Assembly: GCA_019745195.1 (NCBI GenBank)
Contig: JAIETL010000021.1
Location: 1-64,000 of the forward strand
Reading direction: 5' to 3'
Length of the DNA: 64,000 nucleotides
Source of the DNA: Beijerinckiaceae bacterium
GTDB taxonomy: Bacteria; Pseudomonadota; Alphaproteobacteria; Rhizobiales; Beijerinckiaceae
Both the position numbers and the translations under genes were made by a program. Positions 19,294-30,644 of this stretch are shown in pieces. The notes under the pieces are model-generated. The model was not told where the DNA came from. It did no database searches and saw only the letters and a program-made list of their open reading frames with translations. Position 1 is the first letter of the stretch. The number at the start of each line of letters is the position of its first letter.

Positions 19294-19410
19294 GCGTCGT
19301 CACCGCCCCTTACATTCTTGCACCGGATACGCCACGGAGCTTGCCTCTGTCTCGCACATCGGCACACAAGAGCGTGACTGCGATCCTGCCTGCAACCTGC
19401 GGACCCGAGC

Positions 19411-20025
19411 ATGCCTTCACGCCAGCCCACCATCGTCTTCGACGTCGGGAACGTCCTGATCCGCTGGGACCCGCGCCTGCTCTATCGCGACCTCATTCCC
19501 GACGACGAGAAGCGCGACTGGTTCATGGCCAATGTCTGCACGGCGGCGTGGAACATCGAGCAGGATCGCGGCCGCTCCTGGGAGGAGGCCGTGGCGCTGC
19601 TGGTCGCTGCGCACCCGGAGTGGGAGCGCGAGATCAGGGCCTATGACCAGCGCTGGCACGAGACCGCGCCCTATGTGCTCGACGAGAGCGTCGCGATCCT
19701 CGCCGAACTGAAGGCAAAGGGCGAAAAGGTCTACGCCATCACCAATTTCTCGCGCGAGAAATGGGCGGAGTGCCTGATCCGTTTCCCGTTCCTGCAGAGC
19801 TTCGACGGCGTCGTCGTCTCGGCGCATGAGCGCCTGATCAAGCCCGACCCCGCGATCTACCGCGTGCTGCTGGAGCGCTATGAGCTGGTGGCCGGGGACT
19901 GCATCTTCGTTGACGACAGCGAAAAGAACGTCGATGCGGCGCGCGCGGTCGGCATGCAGGCGGTACATTTCGTCGAGCCGATCGACCTGCGCGCGGCGTT
20001 GCGGGGCCTGGGAGCGGCTTTGTGA
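19411..20025 (+). CDS. HAD-IA family hydrolase
   Basis: IVFDVGNVLIRWDP, ITNFSREKW, KPDPAIYRVLLERY, IFVDDSEKNVDAARAVGM. Confidence 0.92.
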   Translation: MPSRQPTIVFDVGNVLIRWDPRLLYRDLIPDDEKRDWFMANVCTAAWNIEQDRGRSWEEAVALLVAAHPEWEREIRAYDQRWHETAPYVLDESVAILAELKAKGEKVYAITNFSREKWAECLIRFPFLQSFDGVVVSAHERLIKPDPAIYRVLLERYELVAGDCIFVDDSEKNVDAARAVGMQAVHFVEPIDLRAALRGLGAAL

Positions 20026-20056
20026 GCCGGCATAGGACGAAGCGGCGCGAGCAGCG

Positions 20057-21001
20057 GTGAGATCAATGCTCTGGCTGCGTTGGACAGCCGTGGCGGGCGT
20101 CGGAGCCGGCACGGCCGCGACCTTGCTCGGCGGGCTTGCGCCGCTGATCCCCTATCTCGAACTGGTCAACCAGTTCCGGCCCTTCCTCGTCGCGGCAAGC
20201 CTCGCCGTGCTGGCGCTCTGCGCCCTGGCGCGACGGCGGCGGCTGGTCGCGGCCGGCGTGGCGCTCGCCTTCGCCAATATCGCGCTGATGCTCCTTCCGC
20301 TGCGGCTCTCCGCACCGCTGCCGACGGGCGCGGTGGCCGGCCCGCGCGACCAGATCAGCATCCTCACTTTCAACGTCTGGTACGCCAACACGACGCCCGA
20401 GCGCGTCGTCGACTATGTCCGGGCGGTCGATGCCGACCATGTCGTGCTGCAGGAGGCGTTTCCCGATCTCGCGCCACGCCTCGTCGAGCCGCTCCGGGCG
20501 CTCTACCCGTTCGTCATGTCGCTTCCGCAGAACAGCGGCGGCGTGCATCTGCTGTCCAAGGCCGAGCCGACCGCGCGGGGCTTCGTCAGCGGCAGCCCGC
20601 AGACGCCGCCGCTGGTCTGGGCGAGCTTTCCGGCATCAAGCGGCCGATCCTATACCGTGACCGGCATCCATCTTGCTTTCCCATTCGAGCCGCAATGGCA
20701 GGAGGCGCAGACGCGGTTTCTGGCGGAACGGCTGAGAGCCGCGCCGGGGCCACAGATCCTCGTGGGCGACCTCAACCTCGCCCCCTTCACCTGGAAGCTG
20801 GACCGGCTGACCCGAAGCACGGGGCTGCTCCGGCACGCCACATTCGCCCTGACCTGGCCGGCCCACCGCTTCGTGCCGGTGGTGCTGCTCGACAACCTGC
20901 TGGCCTCGCAGCAGTTCCGGTCCGCAGCCGTGACGATCGGCCCCGACGGGCTGGGATCGGACCACAGGCCGCTTCTGTTCAGGCTCGCGCTCGATCCGTA
21001 A
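20057..21001 (+). CDS. Endonuclease/exonuclease/phosphatase family protein with N-terminal TM helices
   Basis: ISILTFNVWYANT, VLQEAF, ILVGDLNLAPFT, GSDHRPLLFRLAL. Confidence 0.9.
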   Translation: MRSMLWLRWTAVAGVGAGTAATLLGGLAPLIPYLELVNQFRPFLVAASLAVLALCALARRRRLVAAGVALAFANIALMLLPLRLSAPLPTGAVAGPRDQISILTFNVWYANTTPERVVDYVRAVDADHVVLQEAFPDLAPRLVEPLRALYPFVMSLPQNSGGVHLLSKAEPTARGFVSGSPQTPPLVWASFPASSGRSYTVTGIHLAFPFEPQWQEAQTRFLAERLRAAPGPQILVGDLNLAPFTWKLDRLTRSTGLLRHATFALTWPAHRFVPVVLLDNLLASQQFRSAAVTIGPDGLGSDHRPLLFRLALDP

Positions 21002-21027
21002 GCACCAGCAGCGCTTACCCGTGCAAC

Positions 21028-21055
21028 GACCGCCTGCCGTGGCCGGCAGGCGGTC
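21028..21055. terminator. Terminator-like hairpin between convergent genes
   Basis: GACCGCCTGCC-gtg-GCCGGCAGGCGGTC. Confidence 0.6.
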
Positions 21056-21076
21056 CTCAGGGCCGAATGAGCCCGA

Positions 21077-21379
21077 TCAACGCGCGCGGGCGCGCCAGTC
21101 GAAGCGGCGGCGGCCGCCATAAAAGCGCCGACGGCGATAATAGCCATAGGGCCGGCGGTAGTAATAGCGCCTCCGCCAGCGCGGTCGCCTGCGGTAGTAG
21201 TAATATTGCGAGAATTCGGCGTCCGTCTTGTCGAGCGCCGCGCTGTCGAGCCCAAGCGCGTCATCGCCAGGCACGAGCTTTGGCTCAACCGGGCCGGCGG
21301 CCTGCGCGACCGCCACGCCGCCGAGGCCGGCTGCGGCGAACCCGCCGATCAGCGTGGTGAGAAAGGAACGTCTGTCCAC
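21077..21379 (-). CDS. Tat-signal secreted protein with Tyr/Arg-rich C-terminus
   Basis: GTG start, VDRRSFLTTLIGGFAAAGLGGVAVAQA then YYYYRRRPRWRRRYYYRRPYGYYRRRRFYGGRRRF. Confidence 0.7.
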   Translation of the reverse strand: MDRRSFLTTLIGGFAAAGLGGVAVAQAAGPVEPKLVPGDDALGLDSAALDKTDAEFSQYYYYRRRPRWRRRYYYRRPYGYYRRRRFYGGRRRFDWRARAR

Positions 21380-21573
21380 TGCGTATCCTCCGCTTATGCG
21401 CCGCGACCTGCCAGTCGCGACGGCTGGTCGCACCCAAAGGGAAAACGCGGAGGGGCGGGCGGGGTTCCGGCCACCCTCGCGGCGAACCTCATGCACCGGA
21501 GATTAACGCAAGCCGCCTAGACAGAACGAAACCGGAATCCTAGATTCGAGCATCCAGATTTGCCGGGGTTTCG

Positions 21574-22716
21574 ATGCAGCCGACCTTCTACGAGTTCTTC
21601 GCCGGCGGCGGCATGGCGAGAGCCGGTCTCGGCGAGGGCTGGCGCTGCCTGTTCGCAAATGATTTCGACCCCAAGAAAGGCACGAGCTACGTCGATAACT
21701 GGGGCGACAAGGAGTTTCGCCTCGGCGACATCCACAAACTGAACGCATCGGATTTGCCGGGGCGCGCCGATCTCGCCTGGGCTTCGTTTCCGTGTCAGGA
21801 TTTGTCGCTGGCTGGGAATGGCGCGGGGCTGGAAGGCGAGCGCTCAGGCGCGTTCTGGGGCTTCGATCTGCTGGTCCGCGGCTTGCGTCGCGAGCAGCGC
21901 GCGCCGAACATCCTCGTCATCGAGAACGTCGTCGGCGCGATCACCTCCAATCGCGGGCGCGATTTCGATGTGCTGTGTCGGTCGCTGTTCGAGCTTGGTT
22001 ATGTGTTCGGCGCGCTGACGATCGACGCCGTGCATTTCCTGCCGCAGTCGCGGCCGAGGCTGTTCATCGTCGCGGTGCGCAAGGATGTCTCGATCGCCAG
22101 ATCGCTGGTCGCTGAAGAGCCGGGCAGCGCATTCGCCTCCGCCGCGCTCTGCAAGGCGCATGCGGCGCTGCGGCCGGACCTGCGCAAGGCGTGGCGCTGG
22201 TGGCGGTTGCCGTCGCCTCCAAAGCGCAACGTCAGTTTCGATGCACTGATCGACGAAAGCGCCGACATCTCATGGCATTCGCAGGTCGAGACCGACCGTC
22301 TCGTCGCGATGATGTCGGAGGTCAACCGCGCCAAGTTGCAGACCGCCATCGACAAGGGCGGCCGGCTATTTGGGACCGTCTATCGCCGCACGCGGCTCGA
22401 TCAGGCAGGCGAAAAGGTGCAGCGCGCCGAAATCCGCTTCGACGGCGTCGCCGGCTGCCTGCGCACGCCCGAAGGCGGCTCCAGCCGGCAGACCGTGGTG
22501 ATGGTCGAGCACGGACGCGTGCGCTCGCGGCTGATGACGGCACGCGAGGCGGCGCGGCTGATGGGCGTGGCGGAGGGCTATAGGCTGCCGACGCGCTACA
22601 ACGAGGCATATCACCTGTTGGGGGACGGGGTGGCGGTGCCGGTTGTGAGGTTTCTGGCGGAGAACCTGCTTTCACTAATCGTCAGGTCGTCGAAATTCGT
22701 GCTCGTGACCGCGTAG
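21574..22716 (+). CDS. DNA (cytosine-5-)-methyltransferase
   Basis: FAGGGMARAGL (motif I), FPCQDLSLAG (IV), IENVVG (VI), QSRPRLFIVA (VIII). Confidence 0.95.
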   Translation: MQPTFYEFFAGGGMARAGLGEGWRCLFANDFDPKKGTSYVDNWGDKEFRLGDIHKLNASDLPGRADLAWASFPCQDLSLAGNGAGLEGERSGAFWGFDLLVRGLRREQRAPNILVIENVVGAITSNRGRDFDVLCRSLFELGYVFGALTIDAVHFLPQSRPRLFIVAVRKDVSIARSLVAEEPGSAFASAALCKAHAALRPDLRKAWRWWRLPSPPKRNVSFDALIDESADISWHSQVETDRLVAMMSEVNRAKLQTAIDKGGRLFGTVYRRTRLDQAGEKVQRAEIRFDGVAGCLRTPEGGSSRQTVVMVEHGRVRSRLMTAREAARLMGVAEGYRLPTRYNEAYHLLGDGVAVPVVRFLAENLLSLIVRSSKFVLVTA

Positions 22717-23459
22717 TGACGAAACCTCAAAAGACCAGACCGAAGCGCACCGAACCGCCGTTCGAGACGGCGGAGCTGAGGAAGGGCCTGACGGCGTTTC
22801 TCCGGCAGGCGCCGCCTTTCGACTGCGAGATCAGGACGATCGGCGGCTTCAAATGGGGCGTCTACGCCTTTTTCGATTATGACGGCGAGCCGATCTATGT
22901 CGGGCAGACCCTTGAGGGGCTGAGCAGCCGAATCGGGCGACATCTGACGAACCAGCGCACCGACGCTGTGGCAATGTCGGTTCTCGATCCCTTCGAGGTC
23001 TATGAGATCGAACTGTTTCCCTTGCCCGAATTGCAGGGAGCGAACTCCAAGGACAAGATCGCCAAGGCCAAGCTGAACAGCCTGGAGTTGGCTGTTTTCC
23101 AAAGGTGCATTGCTGGCAGCGCCTTTGGAAAAATCCTGAACGAGAAGGACCCCGCGCCGGCTGACCCGTTGGAGCGCTTGCCCGTGTCGATACGCGGGCG
23201 CATCGTGTCCGACGACGTGAAGAAGTTTCGGAGCCATCCCGATACGCGGATCGCGCGCCGGGCGCAGACGATCGCTCGGCTGGCCCAAACGATCTCGGAA
23301 CGACAGGTGCAGAGCGGGCTTCGGAGAACGCTACTTACACAAGCGCTGAGGCTTGAATCGCTGGCGAAGAAGCAATTCGCCGATGTCGGCGGCGAAGACG
23401 CCGTCGAAGAGAAAGACCCCGACACCGATGAATCCGATGACGCGACGGACGAAAGCTGA
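22716..23459 (+). CDS. GIY-YIG nuclease domain protein, probable type II restriction endonuclease
   Basis: GVYAFFDYDGEPIYVGQT-LEGLSSRIGRHL GIY-YIG signature; GTG start overlaps the methyltransferase stop (TAGTG). Confidence 0.82.
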   Translation: MTKPQKTRPKRTEPPFETAELRKGLTAFLRQAPPFDCEIRTIGGFKWGVYAFFDYDGEPIYVGQTLEGLSSRIGRHLTNQRTDAVAMSVLDPFEVYEIELFPLPELQGANSKDKIAKAKLNSLELAVFQRCIAGSAFGKILNEKDPAPADPLERLPVSIRGRIVSDDVKKFRSHPDTRIARRAQTIARLAQTISERQVQSGLRRTLLTQALRLESLAKKQFADVGGEDAVEEKDPDTDESDDATDES

Positions 23460-23847
23460 TCGCTCCGCCGTCATGCGTGCGGTCAGATCGCGCGACACTA
23501 CGCCCGAGCGCGCCGTCCGAAAGCTGCTCCGCCCGATCGCGCCGGGCTACCGCTTGCACCGCAAGGACATACCCGGCCGGCCGGACATCGCCTATCCGGG
23601 CCGGCGCATCGCGATCTTCGTGCATGGCTGCTTCTGGCACGGGCATGATTGCGCGCGTGGGGCGCGCTTGCCGAAGGCCAATGCGGAGTATTGGTCGGCG
23701 AAGATTACGCGGAACCGGGCGCGCGATCTGGCGACTTTGGCGACGCTCGAAGGCAGAGGCTGGCGTTCGCTCGTCGTCTGGGAATGCGAGTTGCGCGACC
23801 CGATTGTGGTGACGGCTAATCTGGCCGCACTGCTTGGTGGAGCCTGA
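23428..23847 (+). CDS. vsr: Very short patch repair endonuclease Vsr
   Basis: MRAVRSRDTTPERAVRKLL, GRPDIAYPGRRIAIFVHGCFWHGHDC, NRARDLATLATLEGRGWRSLVVWECEL. Confidence 0.95.
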   Translation: MNPMTRRTKADRSAVMRAVRSRDTTPERAVRKLLRPIAPGYRLHRKDIPGRPDIAYPGRRIAIFVHGCFWHGHDCARGARLPKANAEYWSAKITRNRARDLATLATLEGRGWRSLVVWECELRDPIVVTANLAALLGGA

Positions 23848-23854
23848 TCCGAGT

Positions 23855-24094
23855 CTACTTCGTCACGGCCAGCGGCAGCGTCACGGAACGCCCGCCTGCT
23901 TCGATCGTCAGAGATGGCTCGCTTGTAATCGCTAATTGCCGTCGCGCATCGAGCAATTCGATGCCGTAGATCACACCATCCGAATCGAAATCGATGAGAA
24001 GGTCGTGGTTGACCTCAACGGTTTTCAGGCCGCGCGGCTCCTTGCCGAGGGTAATGTAGGCGGCGTTGACGGTCGGATCGTAGGTGATCTGCAT
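23855..24094 (-). CDS. DUF2283 domain-containing protein
   Basis: MQITYDPTVNAAYITLG...VNHDLLIDFDSDGVIYGIELLDAR. Confidence 0.85.
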   Translation of the reverse strand: MQITYDPTVNAAYITLGKEPRGLKTVEVNHDLLIDFDSDGVIYGIELLDARRQLAITSEPSLTIEAGGRSVTLPLAVTK

Positions 24095-24109
24095 CGGAAC
24101 GCCCGTCTC

Positions 24110-25915
<1,806 letters not shown>

Positions 25916-25988
25916 GGCGCGCAGATAGCAGCGTTGCCGCATTGCGCCAAGGGTTTGCAGTGGCGCAGGCGCGCCGTCGGAACCGCGT

Positions 25989-26789
25989 TCAGGCCGGCTG
26001 CATCGTGCCGGCCGGCGCGCGCTGCGGGGTCTCGGGCTGCGCGGGCTTCGCCCAGGTCAGGGCGCGATAGTCGAAACCCGCCTCCAGCGTCGGCTTGACC
26101 ACAGAAAAATAGGGCGAAATGTCGAAATCGCGCGGCATGTAGAGCGAATGATGCCGGATATGCAGGATCTCCTCGGCGTCGTCCTCGTCCATCGCCTGCG
26201 CATATTCGACCGTCGGCAGAACCGGATAGCGCGCCGCCTCGAAGGCCTGCGCGATCATGGTCGAGCAGATCGCCCGCGTCGGGTCGCCCGAGCCGATCGC
26301 GATCATGCGCCGGCGCAGGCGCGAGGGCACCCAGGGCAGCGGCACGAGCCAGCGCAGCAGGTCGATGATGTTCTTGAGGTCGTATTGCGTGCCGAGCCGG
26401 CCGAGCGCATAGGCGACCACCGTGTCGCGGCCGGCGGAATCGAGCCCCTGCGGCCGGCAGATGCGCGTGCCGAACGCGCCGTATTTCGACAAAGGCGAGA
26501 GCACGCAGCCGACATCCATCTCGACCTCGGCCAGCACAAGCGGCTCGCCGGTCTCGCTGAATTGTCCGGTGTCGCCGACATAAAGCGCCGCGTGAGACCA
26601 GGTCGACTGGGTGAGATATTTGATCGCGGTCGAGACCTTCATGCCGCCTTCGACCAGCAGCACGTCGCCAGGGCGAAGCGCGTTGTTCAACCGCGCCAAG
26701 GCCTTCGCATCGACCGGGCCCGCATCGTGCCGGTTGCGGGTGATGAAACGGACGACGGAGCGTCCGAGAAAGTCCAGTCCCCTGTTCAT
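25989..26789 (-). CDS. YiiX/YebB-like permuted NlpC/P60 cysteine hydrolase
   Basis: [51 protein letters not shown]. Confidence 0.82.
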   Translation of the reverse strand: MNRGLDFLGRSVVRFITRNRHDAGPVDAKALARLNNALRPGDVLLVEGGMKVSTAIKYLTQSTWSHAALYVGDTGQFSETGEPLVLAEVEMDVGCVLSPLSKYGAFGTRICRPQGLDSAGRDTVVAYALGRLGTQYDLKNIIDLLRWLVPLPWVPSRLRRRMIAIGSGDPTRAICSTMIAQAFEAARYPVLPTVEYAQAMDEDDAEEILHIRHHSLYMPRDFDISPYFSVVKPTLEAGFDYRALTWAKPAQPETPQRAPAGTMQPA

Positions 26790-27055
26790 CGCGCCCCTCC
26801 CCTCTTGTCACGTCCCCGGCGGCGCCGTTGACGGCGTCCTTTGACATCATTGATGCGCGAAACCTGTGACTTTTCCGCAAATCCGGCGGCCTGGACGATC
26901 CGACCGGGAGGCCCAATTCGAATTGTAGTGAAAACCGCGTTCACGACGCGTCACGAGCGCGCCCCCCGCGATCACATCGGCGCAGCTTGACGCACAGCGT
27001 CGCGATCGATCTATTTCCATGATCTGATCTTGATAATCTTATATAATGGAATGTA

Positions 27056-27664
27056 ATGCCGAGCATGGAAACCATGGTCGATCTCGAGCTGGACCAGCGC
27101 CTCGGCGCACGCATCAAGGCGCTACGGCTGGCTGGCGGCCTGACGCTCGACCAGTTGGCCGATCGCTCGGGCGTCAGCCGAGCGATGATCTCGCGCGTCG
27201 AACGGGCCGAGTCGAGCCCGACGGCGGCGCTGCTCGACCGGCTCTGTGTCGGGCTCGGCATCGTGCTGTCGGCGCTGTTCCGCGAGGATACCCAGGCCAG
27301 CCCGCTGGCGCGACGCGCCGATCAGCCGGTGTGGACCGATCCCGGCAGCTTCTATGTCCGGCGCAGCGTCTCGCCTCCGGGAACCGGCTCGGCGATCGAG
27401 ATCGTCGAGGTCGAAATGCCGCCGGGCGGGCGCGTGCTGCTCGACGCGGCGCGCGCGGCGCAGCGGCTGGACCAGCAGGTCTGGGTGCTGGCGGGCGAGA
27501 TGGTCGTGACGCTGGGCGAGACCGCACACCGACTGGCTGCCGGGGACTGCCTGCAGATGCTGCTCGACGGGCCGATCGCCTATCACAATCCCGGCGCGCT
27601 GACCGCCCGCTACGCGGTCGTGCTGACGGGCCATGACAGACCGGCCTTCGGGGGACGACCATGA
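27056..27664 (+). CDS. XRE-family regulator with C-terminal cupin domain
   Basis: HTH LTLDQLADRSGVSRAMISRVERAESSPTAALLDRL; cupin VWVLAGEMVVTLGETAHRLAAGDC. Confidence 0.92.
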   Translation: MPSMETMVDLELDQRLGARIKALRLAGGLTLDQLADRSGVSRAMISRVERAESSPTAALLDRLCVGLGIVLSALFREDTQASPLARRADQPVWTDPGSFYVRRSVSPPGTGSAIEIVEVEMPPGGRVLLDAARAAQRLDQQVWVLAGEMVVTLGETAHRLAAGDCLQMLLDGPIAYHNPGALTARYAVVLTGHDRPAFGGRP

Positions 27665-28194
27665 TGGAAGCGGACGCGATCGCAATCGAAACCGTGACGG
27701 CCGCCGCCGTGCGAGAGGCCGTCCCGGCCCTGGCCCGGGTGCTGGCCGATTGCGTCGCCAATGGCGCGTCGCTCGGCTTCATGCACTGGAACACCCGCGC
27801 CGATTACGAGAGATTCTGGGAAGGCGTCGCGGCCGACGTCGAGGCCGGGCGGACAGTCCTGTTTGCGGCGCGGCGTGACGGCGAGATCGTGGGCACCGCG
27901 CAGCTCCATCTGATCGGCAAGCCCAACCAGCCGCACCGGGCCGAGATCGCCAAGGTGCTGGTCCATTCAACTGCCCGCCGGCAGGGACTGGGCGAGACGC
28001 TGATGGGGGCCGCGGAGGCTGCGGCGCGTGCGGCCGGCCGGACGCTGCTCGTGCTCGACACCGATGCCGACAGCGCGGCGCGCCGGCTCTACAGACGGCT
28101 CGGCTGGACCGAGGTCGGCACCATTCCGCGTTTTGCGCTGATGCCGGACGGGGCCGATTGCGCCTCGACGTTCTTCTACAAGGCGCTGGACTGA
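27661..28194 (+). CDS. GNAT family N-acetyltransferase
   Basis: AEIAKVLVHSTARRQGLGETLMGAAEAAARAAGRTLLVLDT; 4-nt overlap with the upstream gene. Confidence 0.9.
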   Translation: MMEADAIAIETVTAAAVREAVPALARVLADCVANGASLGFMHWNTRADYERFWEGVAADVEAGRTVLFAARRDGEIVGTAQLHLIGKPNQPHRAEIAKVLVHSTARRQGLGETLMGAAEAAARAAGRTLLVLDTDADSAARRLYRRLGWTEVGTIPRFALMPDGADCASTFFYKALD

Positions 28195-28201
28195 CGGCCT
28201 C

Positions 28202-28456
28202 TCAGGCCTCAGGCTCGGCGGCCTTGCGGAAATACGGCTCGACCTCGCCCTTGAGCTTGACCGTCATCGGGTTGCCGAAACGGTCCTTGGCGTTGCCTGC
28301 CGTAAGGCGGACCCAGCCCTCGCTGACGCAATACTCCTCGACATTGCTCTTCTCGACGCCCTTGAAGCGGATGCCGACATCGCGGGACAGCAGTTCCTCG
28401 TCGTAGAACGGGCTGTTGGGATTGGAGGACAGGCGGTCGGGCAGGGTGTCGGTCAT
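28202..28456 (-). CDS. DUF3297 family protein
   Basis: MTDTLPDRLSSNPNSPFYDEELLSRDVGIRFKGVEKSNVEEYCVSEGWVRL. Confidence 0.85.
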   Translation of the reverse strand: MTDTLPDRLSSNPNSPFYDEELLSRDVGIRFKGVEKSNVEEYCVSEGWVRLTAGNAKDRFGNPMTVKLKGEVEPYFRKAAEPEA

Positions 28457-28549
28457 GGCGGTCTCGCAGATGATGTTCACGAAAAGCGCAGGTGATTTTC
28501 AGGCAGCGTTAGCCCGGCGGAGGCGTAAAGCCAATCCGCTTCGCGACGA

Positions 28550-28942
28550 TCAGCACTGCCAGTCCTCGACGGAAAGCCCCTCGACGCGCGAGAATTCCGC
28601 GACATTGTTGGTGACGAGGATCAGCCCGCGCGCCAGCGCCTGCCCCGCGATCAGCACGTCATAGGGGCCGATCGGCGTGCCGCGGGCGCGCAGGGCGGCG
28701 CGAACCTCGCCGGCGCGGCGGGCGTCGGCGTCGGTGAAGTCGAGGCACTCCAATCGCAACTCGTCGAGCCGATAAAGTGTGTCCCGAGTACGCGTTCCGT
28801 GAAACGCGCCGTAGTAATATTCATGTGTGACGATACTCGAAACAACGATATTCTCTGCTTTCGTCAGAAGCGCGCGGGGCCTCAAAATCGGATGTCCACG
28901 CATCAATGCAGTCAGCGCATTGGTGTCGAGAAGATAGATCAT
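28550..28942 (-). CDS. vapC: PIN-domain toxin, VapC family
   Basis: MIYLLDTNALTALMRGHP...IGPYDVLIAGQALARGLILVTNNVAEFSRVEGLSVEDW. Confidence 0.92.
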   Translation of the reverse strand: MIYLLDTNALTALMRGHPILRPRALLTKAENIVVSSIVTHEYYYGAFHGTRTRDTLYRLDELRLECLDFTDADARRAGEVRAALRARGTPIGPYDVLIAGQALARGLILVTNNVAEFSRVEGLSVEDWQC

Positions 28943-29229
28943 TTGAAAAATTCGTCGAGTTCGGGCCGCTCCTGCTGCGGCACCTCCTCGTTGATGGCGG
29001 CCTCGAAATCCGCGTCGAACTCGCCCGTAATTTGATCGAGCCAGGCCCAGTCGTTCTCGATCGGCTCCAGCACGACGCGCCGCCCCTCTCGCCTGATGCG
29101 CACGGCGTTGCCCTCGAAGCGAAACTCTTTGGGCAGCCGGACCGCCTGCGAACGCCCGGTCCAGAATATCTTCGCCTTGTCGGGTATGGCCGCTGCCGCC
29201 TTCGCCGTCTTGCGCTTGGCTGTGGTCAT
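28939..29229 (-). CDS. vapB: VapB-family AbrB-like antitoxin
   Basis: KIFWTGRSQAVRLPKEFRFEGNAVRIRREGRRVVLEPI; 4-nt overlap with vapC. Confidence 0.9.
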   Translation of the reverse strand: MTTAKRKTAKAAAAIPDKAKIFWTGRSQAVRLPKEFRFEGNAVRIRREGRRVVLEPIENDWAWLDQITGEFDADFEAAINEEVPQQERPELDEFFK

Positions 29230-29290
29230 GGCGCGCTCCGCTTTGATACCTATCAATGGTATATAGCACGGATCGGCGCGGCGGCCAGTT

Positions 29291-30379
29291 CTACCGCCCG
29301 CCATCCAGCAGCCGCCCGACCACCTTGGCGGTGTAATCCACCATCGGCACGATGCGGGCATAGTTCAGCCTCGTCGGGCCGATAATGCCGACGACGCCGA
29401 CGATGCGCTGCTCGGCGTCGCGGAAGGGCGCGGCCACCATCGAGGAGCCCGACATCGAGAACAGCTTGTTCTCCGAGCCGATGAAAATGCGCACGCCGTC
29501 GCCGGCCTCGGCGCGGGAGAGCAGGTCGATCACGTCGGTCTGGGTCTCGAGATCGCCGAACAGAAGTCGGATGCGCTCCAGATCCTCCTGCGCCCGCAAA
29601 TCCTCCAGCAGATTGGCCTGGCCGCGCACGATCAGGTGTCGGTCGCTCGAAGGGCCCGAGGAGGTGGCGATGCCGCTCTCGACCAGCCTGGCCGTCAGCA
29701 CGTCGAGCTCGCGCTCCATCTCGCTGCGCTTCTCGGCGATCTCGCGGCGCAGGTCGCCAAGCGTCTTTCCAAGGATGCGGGCGTTGAGGAAGTTGCCGGC
29801 TTCCGTCAGCGCCGAGGCCGGCAGTCCCGGCGGCAGCGCCAGCAGCCGGTTCTCGACCGTGCCGTCATCGGCGACGAGCACGACCAGCGCGCGGGCCGGG
29901 TCGAGCCTGACGAACTCGATGTGCTTCAACCGCGCATTGGCCTTGGTGGTGACGACGACGCCGGCCCCGCGCGAGAGACCCGACAGCAGCGCGGACGCCT
30001 CCGTCAGCGTGCCGTCGAGCGTGCGGCCCGTCGCGGCGGCCTTCATCTGCGCCTCGATGCGGGTGCGCTCGTCCGAGGTCAGGTTGCCGACCTCCATCAT
30101 CGCATCGACGAAGAAGCGCAGGCCCCGTTCGGTCGGCAGGCGGCCGGCGGAGGTGTGCGGCGCGTAGATCAGCCCGGCCAGTTCGAGGTCGGTCATAACG
30201 TTGCGCACGGTCGCGGGCGACAGCGACATCGGCAGCAGCCGGGCGATGTTGCGCGAGCCCACCGGCTCTCCGGTGGCGAGATACCCGTCGATGATCTGGC
30301 GAAAAATCTCGCGCGAGCGCTGATCGGTCTCGACCAGGCCGCCGGGCGATTCGGGGCGCGTCGGCGTGTGGGCGCTCAT
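29291..30379 (-). CDS. hrcA: Heat-inducible transcriptional repressor HrcA
   Basis: [74 protein letters not shown]. Confidence 0.97.
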   Translation of the reverse strand: MSAHTPTRPESPGGLVETDQRSREIFRQIIDGYLATGEPVGSRNIARLLPMSLSPATVRNVMTDLELAGLIYAPHTSAGRLPTERGLRFFVDAMMEVGNLTSDERTRIEAQMKAAATGRTLDGTLTEASALLSGLSRGAGVVVTTKANARLKHIEFVRLDPARALVVLVADDGTVENRLLALPPGLPASALTEAGNFLNARILGKTLGDLRREIAEKRSEMERELDVLTARLVESGIATSSGPSSDRHLIVRGQANLLEDLRAQEDLERIRLLFGDLETQTDVIDLLSRAEAGDGVRIFIGSENKLFSMSGSSMVAAPFRDAEQRIVGVVGIIGPTRLNYARIVPMVDYTAKVVGRLLDGGR

Positions 30380-30466
30380 GCTTGGCGAAAGACCGGGATT
30401 GTCATCGGGGCATTCTCGGCTCGGGCAAGGGGGGTATCAAGCAAAAACGAGATGTAACTGCGCGAC

Positions 30467-30573
30467 TTCCCCCCTCGTGGGGAGGGACCGAGGGTGGGGG
30501 GCGAACGACTGGGCGAGCGCTCACCAGGCGGAACGCCCCCCACCCCCATCCCCTCCCCACGAGGGGGAGGGGA
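30467..30573. repeat. Palindromic repeat family D, copy 1
   Basis: CTTCCCCCCTCGTGGGGAGG...GGGCGAGCGCTCACC...CCTCCCCACGAGGGGGAGGGGA; homologous to 43533..43641. Confidence 0.88.
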
Positions 30574-30644
30574 AGAGCCTTGCCTTGCTCCGTAGAGCCC
30601 GACCGCCTACAAGCCGCAAACTCAAAAACAATCAGGATCACCCC

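Noticed and set aside
23855-24094. DUF2283 protein as a fourth component of the restriction-modification cassette
   Set aside because: Opposite strand, convergent, adjacent to lepA; no evidence of co-transcription.
30366-30644. N-terminal extension of RNase PH in the ORF track (also 3462-3527 for the TRAP permease and 14719-15090 for QueG)
   Set aside because: The extensions translate through palindromic repeats or neighbouring genes; conserved family starts are downstream.
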